Assembly (NCBI GenBank): GCA_009694125.1
Contig: SHVT01000009.1
Location: 1-39,464, forward strand
Source: Rhodospirillaceae bacterium
Lineage (GTDB): Bacteria; Pseudomonadota; Alphaproteobacteria; CACIAM-22H2
DNA: 39,464 nt
Direction of reading: 5' to 3'
Numbering within the stretch: the stretch's first letter is position 1; the number at the start of each line of letters is the position of its first letter. This document shows positions 8,116 to 16,980 of this stretch, piece after piece. Below the pieces are notes generated by a model that did not search any database, had not been told where the DNA came from, and saw only the letters and a list, made by a program, of their open reading frames with translations. The translations under genes and the position numbers were made by a program.

Positions 8116-10143
8116 ATGGCGAAAAAGTCGTCCAACGGCAACGGCGTCCACAAACCCAATGGGAACGGTACGCCCAAGCCGCAGGGACCGGTACGGACCC
8201 TTGGCCCGGTTTCCGATCTCGAACGCCATCTGCCCTCCGATTGGTGGCGGACGCTGTTCAATTCGCTCTACATCCAAACCGACGGCGATGTCGTCGAAAA
8301 CGACACCAACACCGGCCGCGAAATCGATTCGCTGATCAAATCCTCGGGTCTGGAACCGAACGACCGCATCCTCGATCTATGCTGCGGCCAGGGTCGCCAC
8401 GTCATCGAACTGGCGCGCCGCGGCTTCAACGCCGTCACCGGCATCGACCGCTCGCGTTATCTGGTCCGGCTCGCCCGCAAGCGCGCCAAGCAGCTGGGCC
8501 TCAACGTCTCCTTCCATGAAGGCGACGCCCGCAAATTACGGGTTCCGGAGAATTCCTTCCACTGCGTGACGCTGATGGGCAATTCCTACGGCTATTTCGA
8601 CCGCGAGGAAGACGACGCGGCGGTGCTGGAGGCGGTGAAACGGGCACTGGCCTCCAACGGCACGCTGGCCATGGACCTCGCCGATGGCGACTGGCTCCGC
8701 ACCCATTTCGAGCGGCGCTCCTGGGAATGGATCGATCAGAACCACTTCGTCTGCCGGGAACGTTCGCTCGCCAATGACGGGCAACGCCTGGTTTCACGCG
8801 AAGTCGTCGTCCATGCCGAACGCGGCGTGATCGCCGACCAATTCTATGCCGAGCGCCTCTATTCGCGTGAACGCATCCGCGAATTGCTGGAGCGCGTCGG
8901 TTTTGAATCCTTGCGCTTCCACGATTGGGTCGGCACCGAATCCGGGCGCAACCAAGACTTGGGCATGATGGCCACGCGTATGTTCTTGACCGCCCAGGCG
9001 CCGCGCAAGGTCGCGGTCACGGCGGTGCGCGGCATCGCCTACCCCGAGATCAGCGTCGTCATGGGCGATCCGCGCCTGCCCGACATGGTCAAGCGCGGCG
9101 GCCAGTTCAACAAGGAAGACTTCGAGACCATCAAGCGGCTGCGCGAGGCCCTGGGCGAGTTGCCGGGTTACAAATTCGACTTCATCGACAATCACACCGC
9201 GATGGTCAGCCAGCTTCGCGCCAATCCGCCCAAATTCGCGCTCAATCTCTGCGACGAAGGCTTCAACAACGACGCCTTCCTCGAGCCCCATGTGCCGGCG
9301 TTGCTCGACATGCTCGGCGTGCCCTATACCGGCGCCGGCGCGAGCTGCCTCGGCCTTTGCTACAACAAGGCGCTGGTCCGTTCGATCGCCGAATCGCTCG
9401 ATCTCCCGGTTCCGGCCGAAACCTATGTCAACCCGGACGACCAATCGGCGAACCTGCCCTCGATCTTTCCGGCGCTGATCAAACCCTGTTTCGGCGACAG
9501 CAGCATCGGCATCACCAAGGACGCCGTGGTGTGGACGCCCGAAGAAGCGATCACCTATCTGGAAAAGCTACGCGAGGAATTGCCCGGTCGCCCGGTGCTG
9601 GTGCAGGAATATCTGACCGGCGCGGAATACAGCATCGGCATCATCGGCAATCCCGGATTGTCCTATCAGGTGCTGCCTACGCTCGAGGTCGATTTCAGCG
9701 GGCTCAACGCCGATTTGCCCAAGATTCTCTCTTATGAATCGAAATGGGTACCGGAATCGCCCTATTGGACGCAGATCAAGTACAAGCCGGCGGCGATCGA
9801 CGAGGATGTGCGGCGCCGCCTGGTTGACTACTCGACCGTGCTGTTCGAGCGCCTGGGCTGTCGCGACTATGCGCGATTCGACTTCCGCGCCGATGCCGAA
9901 GGCGCGATCAAGCTGCTTGAGGTCAACCCCAATCCCGGTTGGTGCTGGGACGGCAAGCTCAACCTCATGGCGAGTTATGCCGGGCTGCGTTACGCCGACC
10001 TTCTCCGTTTGATCCTGGAGGCGGCGCAGGAGCGCGTTACCCAAGCTCGCCGGCCGGCGTCGGCGCCGCGCGTGCAGCCTGGTTTCCGGGTCGCTGCGAC
10101 CGCGATCGCCGCCCCGCAGCCCATGGCGGTGCACGGCGCCTGA
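8116..10143 (+). CDS. Fusion of a SAM methyltransferase and a D-Ala-D-Ala-ligase-like ATP-grasp enzyme
   Basis: This is a 675-residue two-domain protein. Residues 1-40 are a Lys/Asn/Gly-rich leader. Residues 45-300 form a class I methyltransferase (motif I ILDLCCGQGRHVIELA near residue 86, then VTGIDRSRYLVRLAR). Residues 310-625 form an ATP-grasp ligase of the D-alanine-D-alanine-ligase type: PYTGAGASCLGLCYNK, ALIKPCFGDSSIGI, VQEYLTGAEYSIGI, and the metal-binding LEVNPNPGW near residue 600. A peptide or amino-acid ligation coupled to methylation is likely, perhaps in small-molecule or cell-wall chemistry; the substrate is unknown. Start is the ATG at 8116; an upstream extension to 7927 is possible but unlikely. 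The last 40 residues are low-complexity. Confidence 0.85.
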   Translation: MAKKSSNGNGVHKPNGNGTPKPQGPVRTLGPVSDLERHLPSDWWRTLFNSLYIQTDGDVVENDTNTGREIDSLIKSSGLEPNDRILDLCCGQGRHVIELARRGFNAVTGIDRSRYLVRLARKRAKQLGLNVSFHEGDARKLRVPENSFHCVTLMGNSYGYFDREEDDAAVLEAVKRALASNGTLAMDLADGDWLRTHFERRSWEWIDQNHFVCRERSLANDGQRLVSREVVVHAERGVIADQFYAERLYSRERIRELLERVGFESLRFHDWVGTESGRNQDLGMMATRMFLTAQAPRKVAVTAVRGIAYPEISVVMGDPRLPDMVKRGGQFNKEDFETIKRLREALGELPGYKFDFIDNHTAMVSQLRANPPKFALNLCDEGFNNDAFLEPHVPALLDMLGVPYTGAGASCLGLCYNKALVRSIAESLDLPVPAETYVNPDDQSANLPSIFPALIKPCFGDSSIGITKDAVVWTPEEAITYLEKLREELPGRPVLVQEYLTGAEYSIGIIGNPGLSYQVLPTLEVDFSGLNADLPKILSYESKWVPESPYWTQIKYKPAAIDEDVRRRLVDYSTVLFERLGCRDYARFDFRADAEGAIKLLEVNPNPGWCWDGKLNLMASYAGLRYADLLRLILEAAQERVTQARRPASAPRVQPGFRVAATAIAAPQPMAVHGA

Positions 10144-10179
10144 GGCTCTCGCCGCGGCTTCGCCGATCCCGGCCGCGCG

Positions 10180-10615
10180 GTGCCCTTGCTAGCCAGCGCG
10201 GTCTTTGCCGCCGTTTATGTGGTGATGGCGGTGGGCCGCGTGCCGGGGTTGCGGCTGGATCGCACAGGCCGCCGCGCTGACCGGGGCCGTCATTTTGGTC
10301 GCGGCGGGCGCGTTGCCCGCCGACCGTCTTCCCGACGCCATCGACTTCCCCACCGTCTTGCTGCTGTTCGGATTGATGGTGTTGTCGGCGCGCTTCGCGG
10401 CACTGGCTTTTACGACGCGGCGGCTTCATGGATCGCTGGCGGGCAATTTTCTGCTGGTCGGCAGCATCGCCAATTTGATCGTGGTGGAGCGAGCGGCGAC
10501 GGTGGGGGTTCGTCTGAGTTTCGCCGACCATGCCCGATCGGGTATCCCGATCACGCTGCTGTCCATGGGCGTGGCGGTGGCCTGGCTGTATGGGATCGGC
10601 GCGATGACCTGGTGA
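10180..10615 (+). pseudogene. Degenerate ArsB/SLC13-type anion transporter gene
   Basis: Pieces of a membrane transporter of the ArsB/CitMHS/SLC13 type lie in two alternating frames. The N-terminal helix VYVVMAVGRVPGLRLDRTG is in the first frame. A shift near 10268 moves the continuation to another frame (AALTGAVILVAAGALP, DFPTVLLLFGLMVLSA). GFYDAAASWIA is back in the first frame, and the true C-terminus (GNFLLVGSIANLIVVERA, then GIPITLLSMGVAVAWL) is again in the second. Normal members have about 400 residues; here the start and end are joined with some 250 central residues missing. At least three frame changes plus the deletion make this a clear pseudogene. It begins at a GTG 36 bases after the fusion gene. 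Confidence 0.75.
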
Positions 10616-10689
10616 GCCGCCGCGCGCCGGGCTTGCCATGAGCCACCGATAGCCGCTTTGATAATCGTGAAACCTTGAGGATTTTTTTC

Positions 10690-11805
10690 GTGGCCGATGT
10701 CGATCCCGAAGAATCGGCAACCAGGCCGGCCGACAGGCGCGATTTACGCCGCGGCTGGACCACGGGCGCCTGCGCCACGGCCGCCGCGCGGGCCGCCTAT
10801 CAGGCCCTGCTGACGGGAGTCTTTCCAAACCCGGTCGCGATTGCCTTGTCGCGCGGCGAAAGACCGAGTTTCGCCCTTGCCCGCGGTGAACTCGGCGCCG
10901 GTTGGGCGCGCGCCGCCATTCTCAAGGATGCCGGCGACGATCCCGACATCACCCATGGCGCGTTGATCGTCGTCGATGTCGCGCACGGTGAGGAGGGCGG
11001 CGGCGTCGCCTTCAAGGCCGGGGAGGGTGTCGGCACGGTAACCTTGCCCGGATTGTCGCTGGCGCCGGGCGAACCCGCGATCAATCCGGCGCCGCGCGCG
11101 ATGATTCGACAGACAATCGGTGAAATCGCCGGCGCCTTTGGCGGCAGCGGAGACGTCCTCGTCACCATCACCATACCCGGCGGGGCCGAACTCGCGAAAA
11201 AAACCATGAATGCGCGACTGGGCATCGTCGGCGGCCTTTCGATCCTGGGCACCACCGGCGTCGTCATTCCCTATTCCTGCTCGTCCTGGATTCATGCGAT
11301 TCAGCGCGGCATCGATGTCGCCCGCGCCGCCGGCCAGGCGCATATCGCGGCCTGCACCGGATCGGCTTCGGAAGCAGCCGTGCAGCGCCGCTACGGATTA
11401 CCGGAGGTCGCCCTGATCGACATGGGCGATTTCGCCGGCGGCCTTCTCAAATATCTGAGGTCGCATCCGGTGCCCCGCCTGACAATCGCCGGCGGCTTCG
11501 GGAAATTGTCGAAACTCGCCGCCGGGCACCTCGACCTTCATTCCGGCCGTTCGTCCGTGGACACCGTGGCGTTGACGAGCCTCTTGCGCGAGATCGGTGC
11601 GCCGGACGAGGTTCTGCGGTCGGTGGACGGCGCGACCACGGCGGGGCAGATCATGGCCGCCGCCGGTGCGTGGGGGCCGATTCTGGCCGAACACGTCGCG
11701 CGCCGCGCGCGCGAAACCGCGCTGGCCGCGCTGGCCGGCGGAGTCGCGGTCGACGTGGCGGTTTTCGACAGGGGCGGCGTCTTGCTCGGCCATGCCGGGC
11801 CCTAG
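10690..11805 (+). CDS. cbiD: Cobalt-precorrin-5B C1-methyltransferase
   Basis: This 371-residue CbiD methylates C1 of cobalt-precorrin-5B using SAM during corrin ring contraction. The N-terminal signature LRRGWTTGACATAAARAA is complete, followed by VTITIPGGAELAKKTMNARLGI, the loop GGLSILGTTGVVIPYS, and ACTGSASE. I chose the GTG at 10690 because GAGG lies seven bases upstream; a TTG at 10675 is in frame but lacks a site. CbiD belongs to the cobalt-early branch; the oxygen-dependent route uses CobF for this step instead. Its end overlaps cobK by 14 bases, so the two form a small plus-strand operon. Confidence 0.94.
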   Translation: MADVDPEESATRPADRRDLRRGWTTGACATAAARAAYQALLTGVFPNPVAIALSRGERPSFALARGELGAGWARAAILKDAGDDPDITHGALIVVDVAHGEEGGGVAFKAGEGVGTVTLPGLSLAPGEPAINPAPRAMIRQTIGEIAGAFGGSGDVLVTITIPGGAELAKKTMNARLGIVGGLSILGTTGVVIPYSCSSWIHAIQRGIDVARAAGQAHIAACTGSASEAAVQRRYGLPEVALIDMGDFAGGLLKYLRSHPVPRLTIAGGFGKLSKLAAGHLDLHSGRSSVDTVALTSLLREIGAPDEVLRSVDGATTAGQIMAAAGAWGPILAEHVARRARETALAALAGGVAVDVAVFDRGGVLLGHAGP

Positions 11806-12556
11806 CCGCCGGTTGCTCATCCTGGGCGGCACGGCCGAGGCCGTGGCCCTGGCCGAGATGCTCGTTCAGGCGCTACCGCCGGGAATCGACATCGTAACCT
11901 CGCTTGCCGGCCGCACCGAACATCCACATCTGCCGCCGGGGGAAGTCCGCATAGGCGGCTTCGGCGGAAAGATTGGCCTCGCCGGCTTTCTTGCCGAACG
12001 GAACGTCGCGCTTGTCGTGGACGCCACCCATCCCTTCGCCACCCAGATCGCCGCCAATGCCGAAGCCGCCTGCGCCGCCGCCGGCGTGCCCTTGTTGCGA
12101 TTGGCCCGGCCGGCTTGGGAGCGTCAAGACGGCGACCGCTGGGTCGAGGTCGAGGATGCGGCTGCGGCGGCTTCGTTGCTGCCGGGACTCGGCCGGCGCG
12201 TGTTTCTCACCGTCGGGAGCCGCGCCCTGCCGGCGTTTTCCGGGATCGCGGATACCTGGTTCCTGGTGCGCCTGATCGATCCGCCGAAGGCGCGTCTGCA
12301 ACTGAACGATTATGAAATCGTTCTCGGCCGCGGGCCGTTCACGCTCGAATCCGAACGGGCTCTGCTTGCCCGCCACGACATCGACGTGGTCATCGCCAAA
12401 GCCAGCGGGGGCGGCGCGACCGCGGCAAAGCTGATCGCCGCGCGCGAGGCGCACATCCCGGTCATCCTCCTGCGGCGGCCGGCCAAGGGTCACGCCGAAA
12501 CCGTGGCCACCCCGGCGGCGGCGCTCACCTGGATACGGGCGCGGCTTCAGTCATGA
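11792..12556 (+). CDS. cobK: Precorrin-6A / cobalt-precorrin-6A reductase
   Basis: This 254-residue NAD(P)H-dependent reductase of the macrocycle (CobK/CbiJ family) shows the N-terminal [16 protein letters not shown], the diagnostic [12 protein letters not shown] block, [13 protein letters not shown], and the late [22 protein letters not shown] motif. The ATG at 11792 lies inside the end of cbiD (14-base overlap), as expected for translational coupling. The 3' end converges on cobM with a 10-base overlap. Length and motifs are normal. Confidence 0.93.
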   Translation: MPGPSRRLLILGGTAEAVALAEMLVQALPPGIDIVTSLAGRTEHPHLPPGEVRIGGFGGKIGLAGFLAERNVALVVDATHPFATQIAANAEAACAAAGVPLLRLARPAWERQDGDRWVEVEDAAAAASLLPGLGRRVFLTVGSRALPAFSGIADTWFLVRLIDPPKARLQLNDYEIVLGRGPFTLESERALLARHDIDVVIAKASGGGATAAKLIAAREAHIPVILLRRPAKGHAETVATPAAALTWIRARLQS

Positions 12557-13317
12557 TCGTTTCCCGCCTTGCGGCAGACATGGCGATGGTCGGCGGCATA
12601 AAGCCGGCTGTCGTCGAAGCCGGTCGGCGCCAAGGCGCGGCCGACCAGGATCATGGCCGTGCGTGTGAACCCCGCCGCCTTCACCTTGCTGCGGATGTCG
12701 GCGAGCGTGCCGCGCAGGATCGCCTCGTCCGGCCACGAGGCGCGGTGGACGACGGCGACCGGGCAATCGCCGCCATATAAAGGTGTCAATTCGCGGAGGA
12801 CGACAGCGAGGTTGTTGATCGACAGATGAATGGCGAGCGTCGCCCCGCTGGCCCCCAGCCGGGACAGCGACTCCCCCTCGGGCATGGGCGAGGCACGCAC
12901 GGCTGTGCGGGTCAGAATCACGGTCTGGCTGATTCCGGGCAGGGTCAGCTCGGCGCGCAGGGCCGCCGCCGCCGCCGCATAGGCCGGCACGCCCGGCGTC
13001 ACGTCATAGGTGATGCCCAACGCGTCGAGCCGCCGCATCTGCTCCCCGATCGCGCCGTACAGCGAGGGATCGCCGGAATGGATTCGCGCCACGTCCTGGT
13101 TTCGGGCATGGGCGCTGCGCATTTCTTCCACGATTTGATCAAGGTGGAGCGGCGCGGTATCGACGATCCGGGCGTCTTTCGGGGCCTCCGCGATTACCGC
13201 CTCCGGCACCAGCGATCCGGCATACAGAATGACGGGACAGCGTCGGATGAGGTTAAGCCCGCGCACCGTGATAAGGTCTGCGGCACCCGGCCCCGCGCCG
13301 ATGAAATGCACGATCAT
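12547..13317 (-). CDS. cobM: Precorrin-4 / cobalt-precorrin-4 C11-methyltransferase
   Basis: This 256-residue SAM-dependent tetrapyrrole methylase (CobM/CbiF) adds the C11 methyl group. Seen are [18 protein letters not shown] at the start, [43 protein letters not shown] and [10 protein letters not shown], all typical of this branch rather than CobJ or CobI. It stands alone on the minus strand between cobK (convergent) and the cyclase gene (divergent, 25-base gap), so it needs its own promoter in that short gap or inside the cyclase gene. Confidence 0.94.
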   Translation of the reverse strand: MIVHFIGAGPGAADLITVRGLNLIRRCPVILYAGSLVPEAVIAEAPKDARIVDTAPLHLDQIVEEMRSAHARNQDVARIHSGDPSLYGAIGEQMRRLDALGITYDVTPGVPAYAAAAAALRAELTLPGISQTVILTRTAVRASPMPEGESLSRLGASGATLAIHLSINNLAVVLRELTPLYGGDCPVAVVHRASWPDEAILRGTLADIRSKVKAAGFTRTAMILVGRALAPTGFDDSRLYAADHRHVCRKAGNDHD

Positions 13318-13342
13318 CCGGTATTCTTAGCTTGGTGCCGTC

Positions 13343-14452
13343 ATGAAAAGCGACTCCCCCGCCATCGCCGCGCCGGCCGCACAGGGCGAACCACCCCGTC
13401 TGGCGGCCGAGATCAAGATCGCCACCGGGTTGGTGCCTGGTTTCGGCGGCCTCGTCTTCCTTGCCGTCGCCTCGGTCCTGGCGCTTGGAATCTGGAGCGC
13501 CCGCACCAATACCATCGACCTGCTGCGCGACAAATCCGAGGCCGCGAGCCAGCAGATCGTCAGCGTGATCGACCAATATCTGCGGCCGGTGGAGAATCAG
13601 CTTACCCACCTGGCCCGCCAGATCGAGGCCGGCGCCATCACCTTCGAGGCTGGCGATCTCGGCAAATATTTCGCCGGCGCCCTGTCGGCGACTCCCGAGG
13701 TGCGTTCGCTCGTACTCATTGGCGCGGACAATTCCATGCTGCGCGCCCTTCGCCATCCAACGGGAGTCGCTCTGGACGTCATCGACGTGCGCGCGATGCC
13801 GGTCATCAGCAATGCCATGGACTCGGGGCGGAACAGAACGGGACTGTATTGGGCGGAAATCGTGTTGCCGGAAACCGCCGATCAGGTGTTGGTCAATGTT
13901 CGCCATCCGGCTCGCATCGACGGCAATTATGTCGGGCTATTGGTCGCCACCGTCCAGGTGGACCAGTTTTCGCGGATTCTCGGCGACACCGCGCGCACCC
14001 TCAAGGGCACGGCCTTCATCCTTTACGACCATCACATGGTCCTCGCCCATCCCTTTCTTCAGGCTCGCCGGCCGCCGCGCGGCGAGAATTTGCTCCCCAC
14101 GATCGCGGAGGTTGGGGATCCGGTTCTTCTGGCTTTTGACCGCCCGCAGAATTTGAGCGTGCTCGATCGTGACTTCACCGAAAAGACCGGCATTCGGCTG
14201 GCCGAATCCGGCGGCACTCAATACGCCATGTTGTCGCGAGTCTTGGACCGCTACAGCGACAAACCCCGGGAAGTCGGCGTCTATTTCGCCGCCACAGACA
14301 TCACCGACGAACTGACACGCCTGCGCTGGGCGGCGATCGCGGGAATCGCGGTTCTGCTCGTTTCGTTGCTGGTCGCTTATGGCTATTCCCGATATTTGAC
14401 CGTGCCTCTGATCCGGCTTTCGATCGCGGCGCGGCGGGTGAGCGATCTGTAG
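13343..14452 (+). CDS. Sensor adenylate cyclase, N-terminal part (interrupted by in-frame TAG)
   Basis: This 369-residue segment forms the sensor half of a membrane adenylate cyclase. It has a transmembrane helix near residues 32-53, an extracytoplasmic Cache-like domain (about 55-330; IDQYLRPVENQLTHLARQI, LYWAEIVLPE, VNVRHPARIDG), a second helix near 332-352, and the first half of a HAMP linker (VPLIRLSIAARRVSDL). It then meets TAG at 14450-14452. The same frame continues directly with the second half of HAMP and the catalytic domain, so this is one gene with a single nonsense codon and no frameshift. A GAG or CAG to TAG change would restore it. As it stands this product would lack catalysis. 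Confidence 0.85.
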   Translation: MKSDSPAIAAPAAQGEPPRLAAEIKIATGLVPGFGGLVFLAVASVLALGIWSARTNTIDLLRDKSEAASQQIVSVIDQYLRPVENQLTHLARQIEAGAITFEAGDLGKYFAGALSATPEVRSLVLIGADNSMLRALRHPTGVALDVIDVRAMPVISNAMDSGRNRTGLYWAEIVLPETADQVLVNVRHPARIDGNYVGLLVATVQVDQFSRILGDTARTLKGTAFILYDHHMVLAHPFLQARRPPRGENLLPTIAEVGDPVLLAFDRPQNLSVLDRDFTEKTGIRLAESGGTQYAMLSRVLDRYSDKPREVGVYFAATDITDELTRLRWAAIAGIAVLLVSLLVAYGYSRYLTVPLIRLSIAARRVSDL

Positions 14453-14470
14453 CTGGATACGGTCGAAAGG

Positions 14471-15184
14471 TTGCCCCGCACCCTGTTCGTGGAGCTGAAC
14501 GCCGCGGCCCAGGCCTTCAACGCCATGGTCGTCGGGCTGCGTTGGTTCGAGACCTACGTCCCCAGGAAATTGGTGCAGCGACTGGTCGGCCATGGCGAAT
14601 GGGACGCGGCGAAGGGTGCGATGCCGTCGAAGGAACGCACCGTCACGGTGATGTTCGCCGACATCGCCGGGTTCACCACGATGGCCGAAAAACTCCCGGC
14701 GCCGGAAGTCGCGGCGCTGCTCAACCGGCATTTCGGGCTGGTCACCGCCTGCATCGAGGCCGAAGGCGGCACCGTGGACAAATTCATCGGCGATGCGGTC
14801 ATGGCCTTTTGGGGCGCGCCCGAGAAACAGAAAGACCATGCCGCCCGTGGCTGTCGCGCGGCGCTGGCCATCGCCGAGGCCATGAGGCGCGAGGGCGGGA
14901 CCTTGGGCATTCGCATCGGCCTGCATTCGGGTGACGTCGTCGTTGGCAATATCGGCGCGCCCGGCCGCGTCAACTACACCATCGTCGGCGACACGGTGAA
15001 CACCGCGAACCGGTTGGAGCAGCTCGGCAAGTCCATCGATAATGCCGGCAACGTCGTGGTCGTGATGAGCGGGGTCACGCGGCAGGCCTCAAAGTTCGAT
15101 CTTCCCGTCAAATCCATCGGCCGGGTGGACGTGCGCGGTCGCCAGGGCCAGATCGAGGCCTTCTACGTCGATTTCCGTTCGTAG
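14471..15184 (+). CDS. Sensor adenylate cyclase, catalytic C-terminal part
   Basis: This 237-residue part continues the upstream sensor in the same frame after the TAG. It holds the end of HAMP (LFVELNAAAQAFNAMV), a linker (FETYVPRKLVQRLVG), and a class III cyclase domain. Metal-binding Asp is in VMFADIAGFTTM, the second Asp in FIGDAVMAFWG, the adenine-recognising Lys in TVDKFIGD, and the transition-state Asn/Arg in VGDTVNTANRLE. Specificity residues favour ATP, so cAMP is the expected product. It could be made separately from TTG 14471 or ATG 14524, which would give a soluble cyclase, or by stop readthrough. Its end overlaps the convergent cbiG-cobJ gene by 22 bases. Confidence 0.85.
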   Translation: MPRTLFVELNAAAQAFNAMVVGLRWFETYVPRKLVQRLVGHGEWDAAKGAMPSKERTVTVMFADIAGFTTMAEKLPAPEVAALLNRHFGLVTACIEAEGGTVDKFIGDAVMAFWGAPEKQKDHAARGCRAALAIAEAMRREGGTLGIRIGLHSGDVVVGNIGAPGRVNYTIVGDTVNTANRLEQLGKSIDNAGNVVVVMSGVTRQASKFDLPVKSIGRVDVRGRQGQIEAFYVDFRS

Positions 15185-16980
15185 CCGCGCGGCGTGTAGA
15201 CCCAGTCCTCCCGGCCTCGGCGCAATCGTCGCGATTGGGTGGAGCCGATCAATACGATGGTCAGCATGTCGACCTTGTCGGGGCCGAGTTCCGCCAAGGT
15301 GATGGTGTCGACGCGTTGGCCGTCGCGGCCCAGATTGCGCGCCAGCACGACCGGCGTATCCGGGGCGCGATGGGCCAGCAGGATGTCGCGGGCCACGCCG
15401 ATCCCGCGTTGCCGCTTCACCGATGCGGGATTGTAGAGGGCGACGACGAAATCGCCCTCGGCCGCGGCCCGCAGCCGCCGCTCGATATCGGGCCAAGGCG
15501 TCAACAGGTCGGACAGTGAAATCGCCGCGAAGTCATGGCCGAGGATGGCCCCGGCGGCGGCCGCTGCGGCCTGGAGCGCGGAAACCCCGGGTAAAACCGC
15601 GATGGCGACGCGATTCCAATCGGGCCGGTTCTCGCGGTCGAGCAATTCAAAGGCGAGGCTCGCCAAGCCATAGATTCCGGCGTCGCCGGATGAAATCAGC
15701 GCCACGTTCGCTCCGGCGGCGGCGAGGTCGAGCGCGAGTTGCGTCCGTTCGGTCTCCGCGCCCAATGGCCGTTCGTGGATACGTTTGCCGGTGGCGGCCG
15801 ACCCCAGCAGCTCCACGTAGAGGGAATAGCCGACGATATCGGTCGATTCGGCCAGCGCGGCGGAGGCCTCCGGCGTGCGCAGCGCGGCCGCGCCGGGACC
15901 GATGCCGACAATGGCCAGACGGCCGCGCCCGCGGCCAACCGCGGTCGCATCGATGTCGGACGGACTGCGCGCGATCGCGCCGGTGGCGCGCGCCGATTTG
16001 ACCTTAGACACGACCAGCACGGATTCCTTCCCGGCTGCGGCCAGCGCGGCCCCCTCGGCGACGCCATGACAGCCGGTTTCGCGGAACACGACCGCGGACG
16101 GGTTGCGCAGGCGCGGCTTCTCGTCTTCCAGGCGCGCGGCGGGGTAGAACCTGGCCGGCACGCCCAGTCTTCGCGCCAGCGACTGCACGGCCGGCTCGTC
16201 GGCCTTCAAATCGATGCTGGCCACGCAGGCGACCGCAAGCGGCGACAGCCCATGCGTGGCCAAGGCGCCATCGACCAGCCGGGCAAGTTCCTCCGGGTCG
16301 GCATCCCGCTCGCAGCCCACACCCACGGCCAGAACCGGCGGGTGCAGGACCAACGTCGAGGCATCCCCAAAAACCGCGCGGTCGGTCACCAACACGCGGA
16401 GCGGCGCCGTCTCCACGAAGGCGATCCCCGATTCGCGCAGCCAGGCGGCGTCGCCGGACTCCACCGCCAGCGCCACGGATTCGCCGGCCAACAGCGCGGC
16501 CGTCATGGCCTTGGCGGCCTCCACATTGGCGACGCGCCAGCCCGCGGGGGGGTCGTCGAGGGCAAAGCCAAGGGCGGTGTCGCCGGCGGTCGTGATCGCA
16601 GCGACGCCGCCGAGCGCCGAAGCGATGGCCTTGGCGAGCCGATTGGCGCCGCGATGCCCGCCGAGAAGCGGCACGACCGCGCCGCCATCGGTAGCGACCG
16701 CGATGACCAGCGGCTCGGCGCGTTTATTGGCGACCAGTGGCGCCAACGCTCGGATCAGGATGCCGGCCGCGCAGACACCGACGATCGGCCGGCCGGCGGC
16801 GAAGAGGAAGCGCAGGTGTTCGGCCGTGTCAGAGAAAATCTCGTCGGCGCCGGCGACGCGGGAACCGAGCCCATGGATGCGGGCGGCCGGCAGGGCGGGC
16901 TTCAGGCGTGCGGCTAGCAGTGCGCCGTCGGCGGTCAACGCGACCAGCGCGGCGCCCTCGGGCAAACGCGTCCGGTTCAT
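15163..16980 (-). CDS. cobJ: CbiG-CobJ fusion: cobalt-precorrin-5A hydrolase / precorrin-3B C17-methyltransferase
   Basis: This is a 605-residue fusion. The CbiG-like half (residues 1-345) has VALTADGALLAARL, FSDTAEHLRFLFA, VGVCAAGILIRALAP, LLGGHRGANRLA, and a C-terminal CbiG domain (AVGVGCERDADPEEL, FRETGCHGVAEGAAL). The CobJ/CbiH methylase starts near residue 355 (LAIVGIGPGAAALRTPEA) and includes VALISSGDAGIYGLA, VLPGVSALQAAAAAAGA and FVVALYNPASVKRQRG. CbiG opens the delta-lactone in the cobalt-early route; CobJ/CbiH performs C17 methylation and ring contraction. It starts four bases inside the end of cobI and is last in the cbiX-cobH-cobL-cobI operon. Confidence 0.93.
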   Translation of the reverse strand: MNRTRLPEGAALVALTADGALLAARLKPALPAARIHGLGSRVAGADEIFSDTAEHLRFLFAAGRPIVGVCAAGILIRALAPLVANKRAEPLVIAVATDGGAVVPLLGGHRGANRLAKAIASALGGVAAITTAGDTALGFALDDPPAGWRVANVEAAKAMTAALLAGESVALAVESGDAAWLRESGIAFVETAPLRVLVTDRAVFGDASTLVLHPPVLAVGVGCERDADPEELARLVDGALATHGLSPLAVACVASIDLKADEPAVQSLARRLGVPARFYPAARLEDEKPRLRNPSAVVFRETGCHGVAEGAALAAAGKESVLVVSKVKSARATGAIARSPSDIDATAVGRGRGRLAIVGIGPGAAALRTPEASAALAESTDIVGYSLYVELLGSAATGKRIHERPLGAETERTQLALDLAAAGANVALISSGDAGIYGLASLAFELLDRENRPDWNRVAIAVLPGVSALQAAAAAAGAILGHDFAAISLSDLLTPWPDIERRLRAAAEGDFVVALYNPASVKRQRGIGVARDILLAHRAPDTPVVLARNLGRDGQRVDTITLAELGPDKVDMLTIVLIGSTQSRRLRRGREDWVYTPRGYERKST

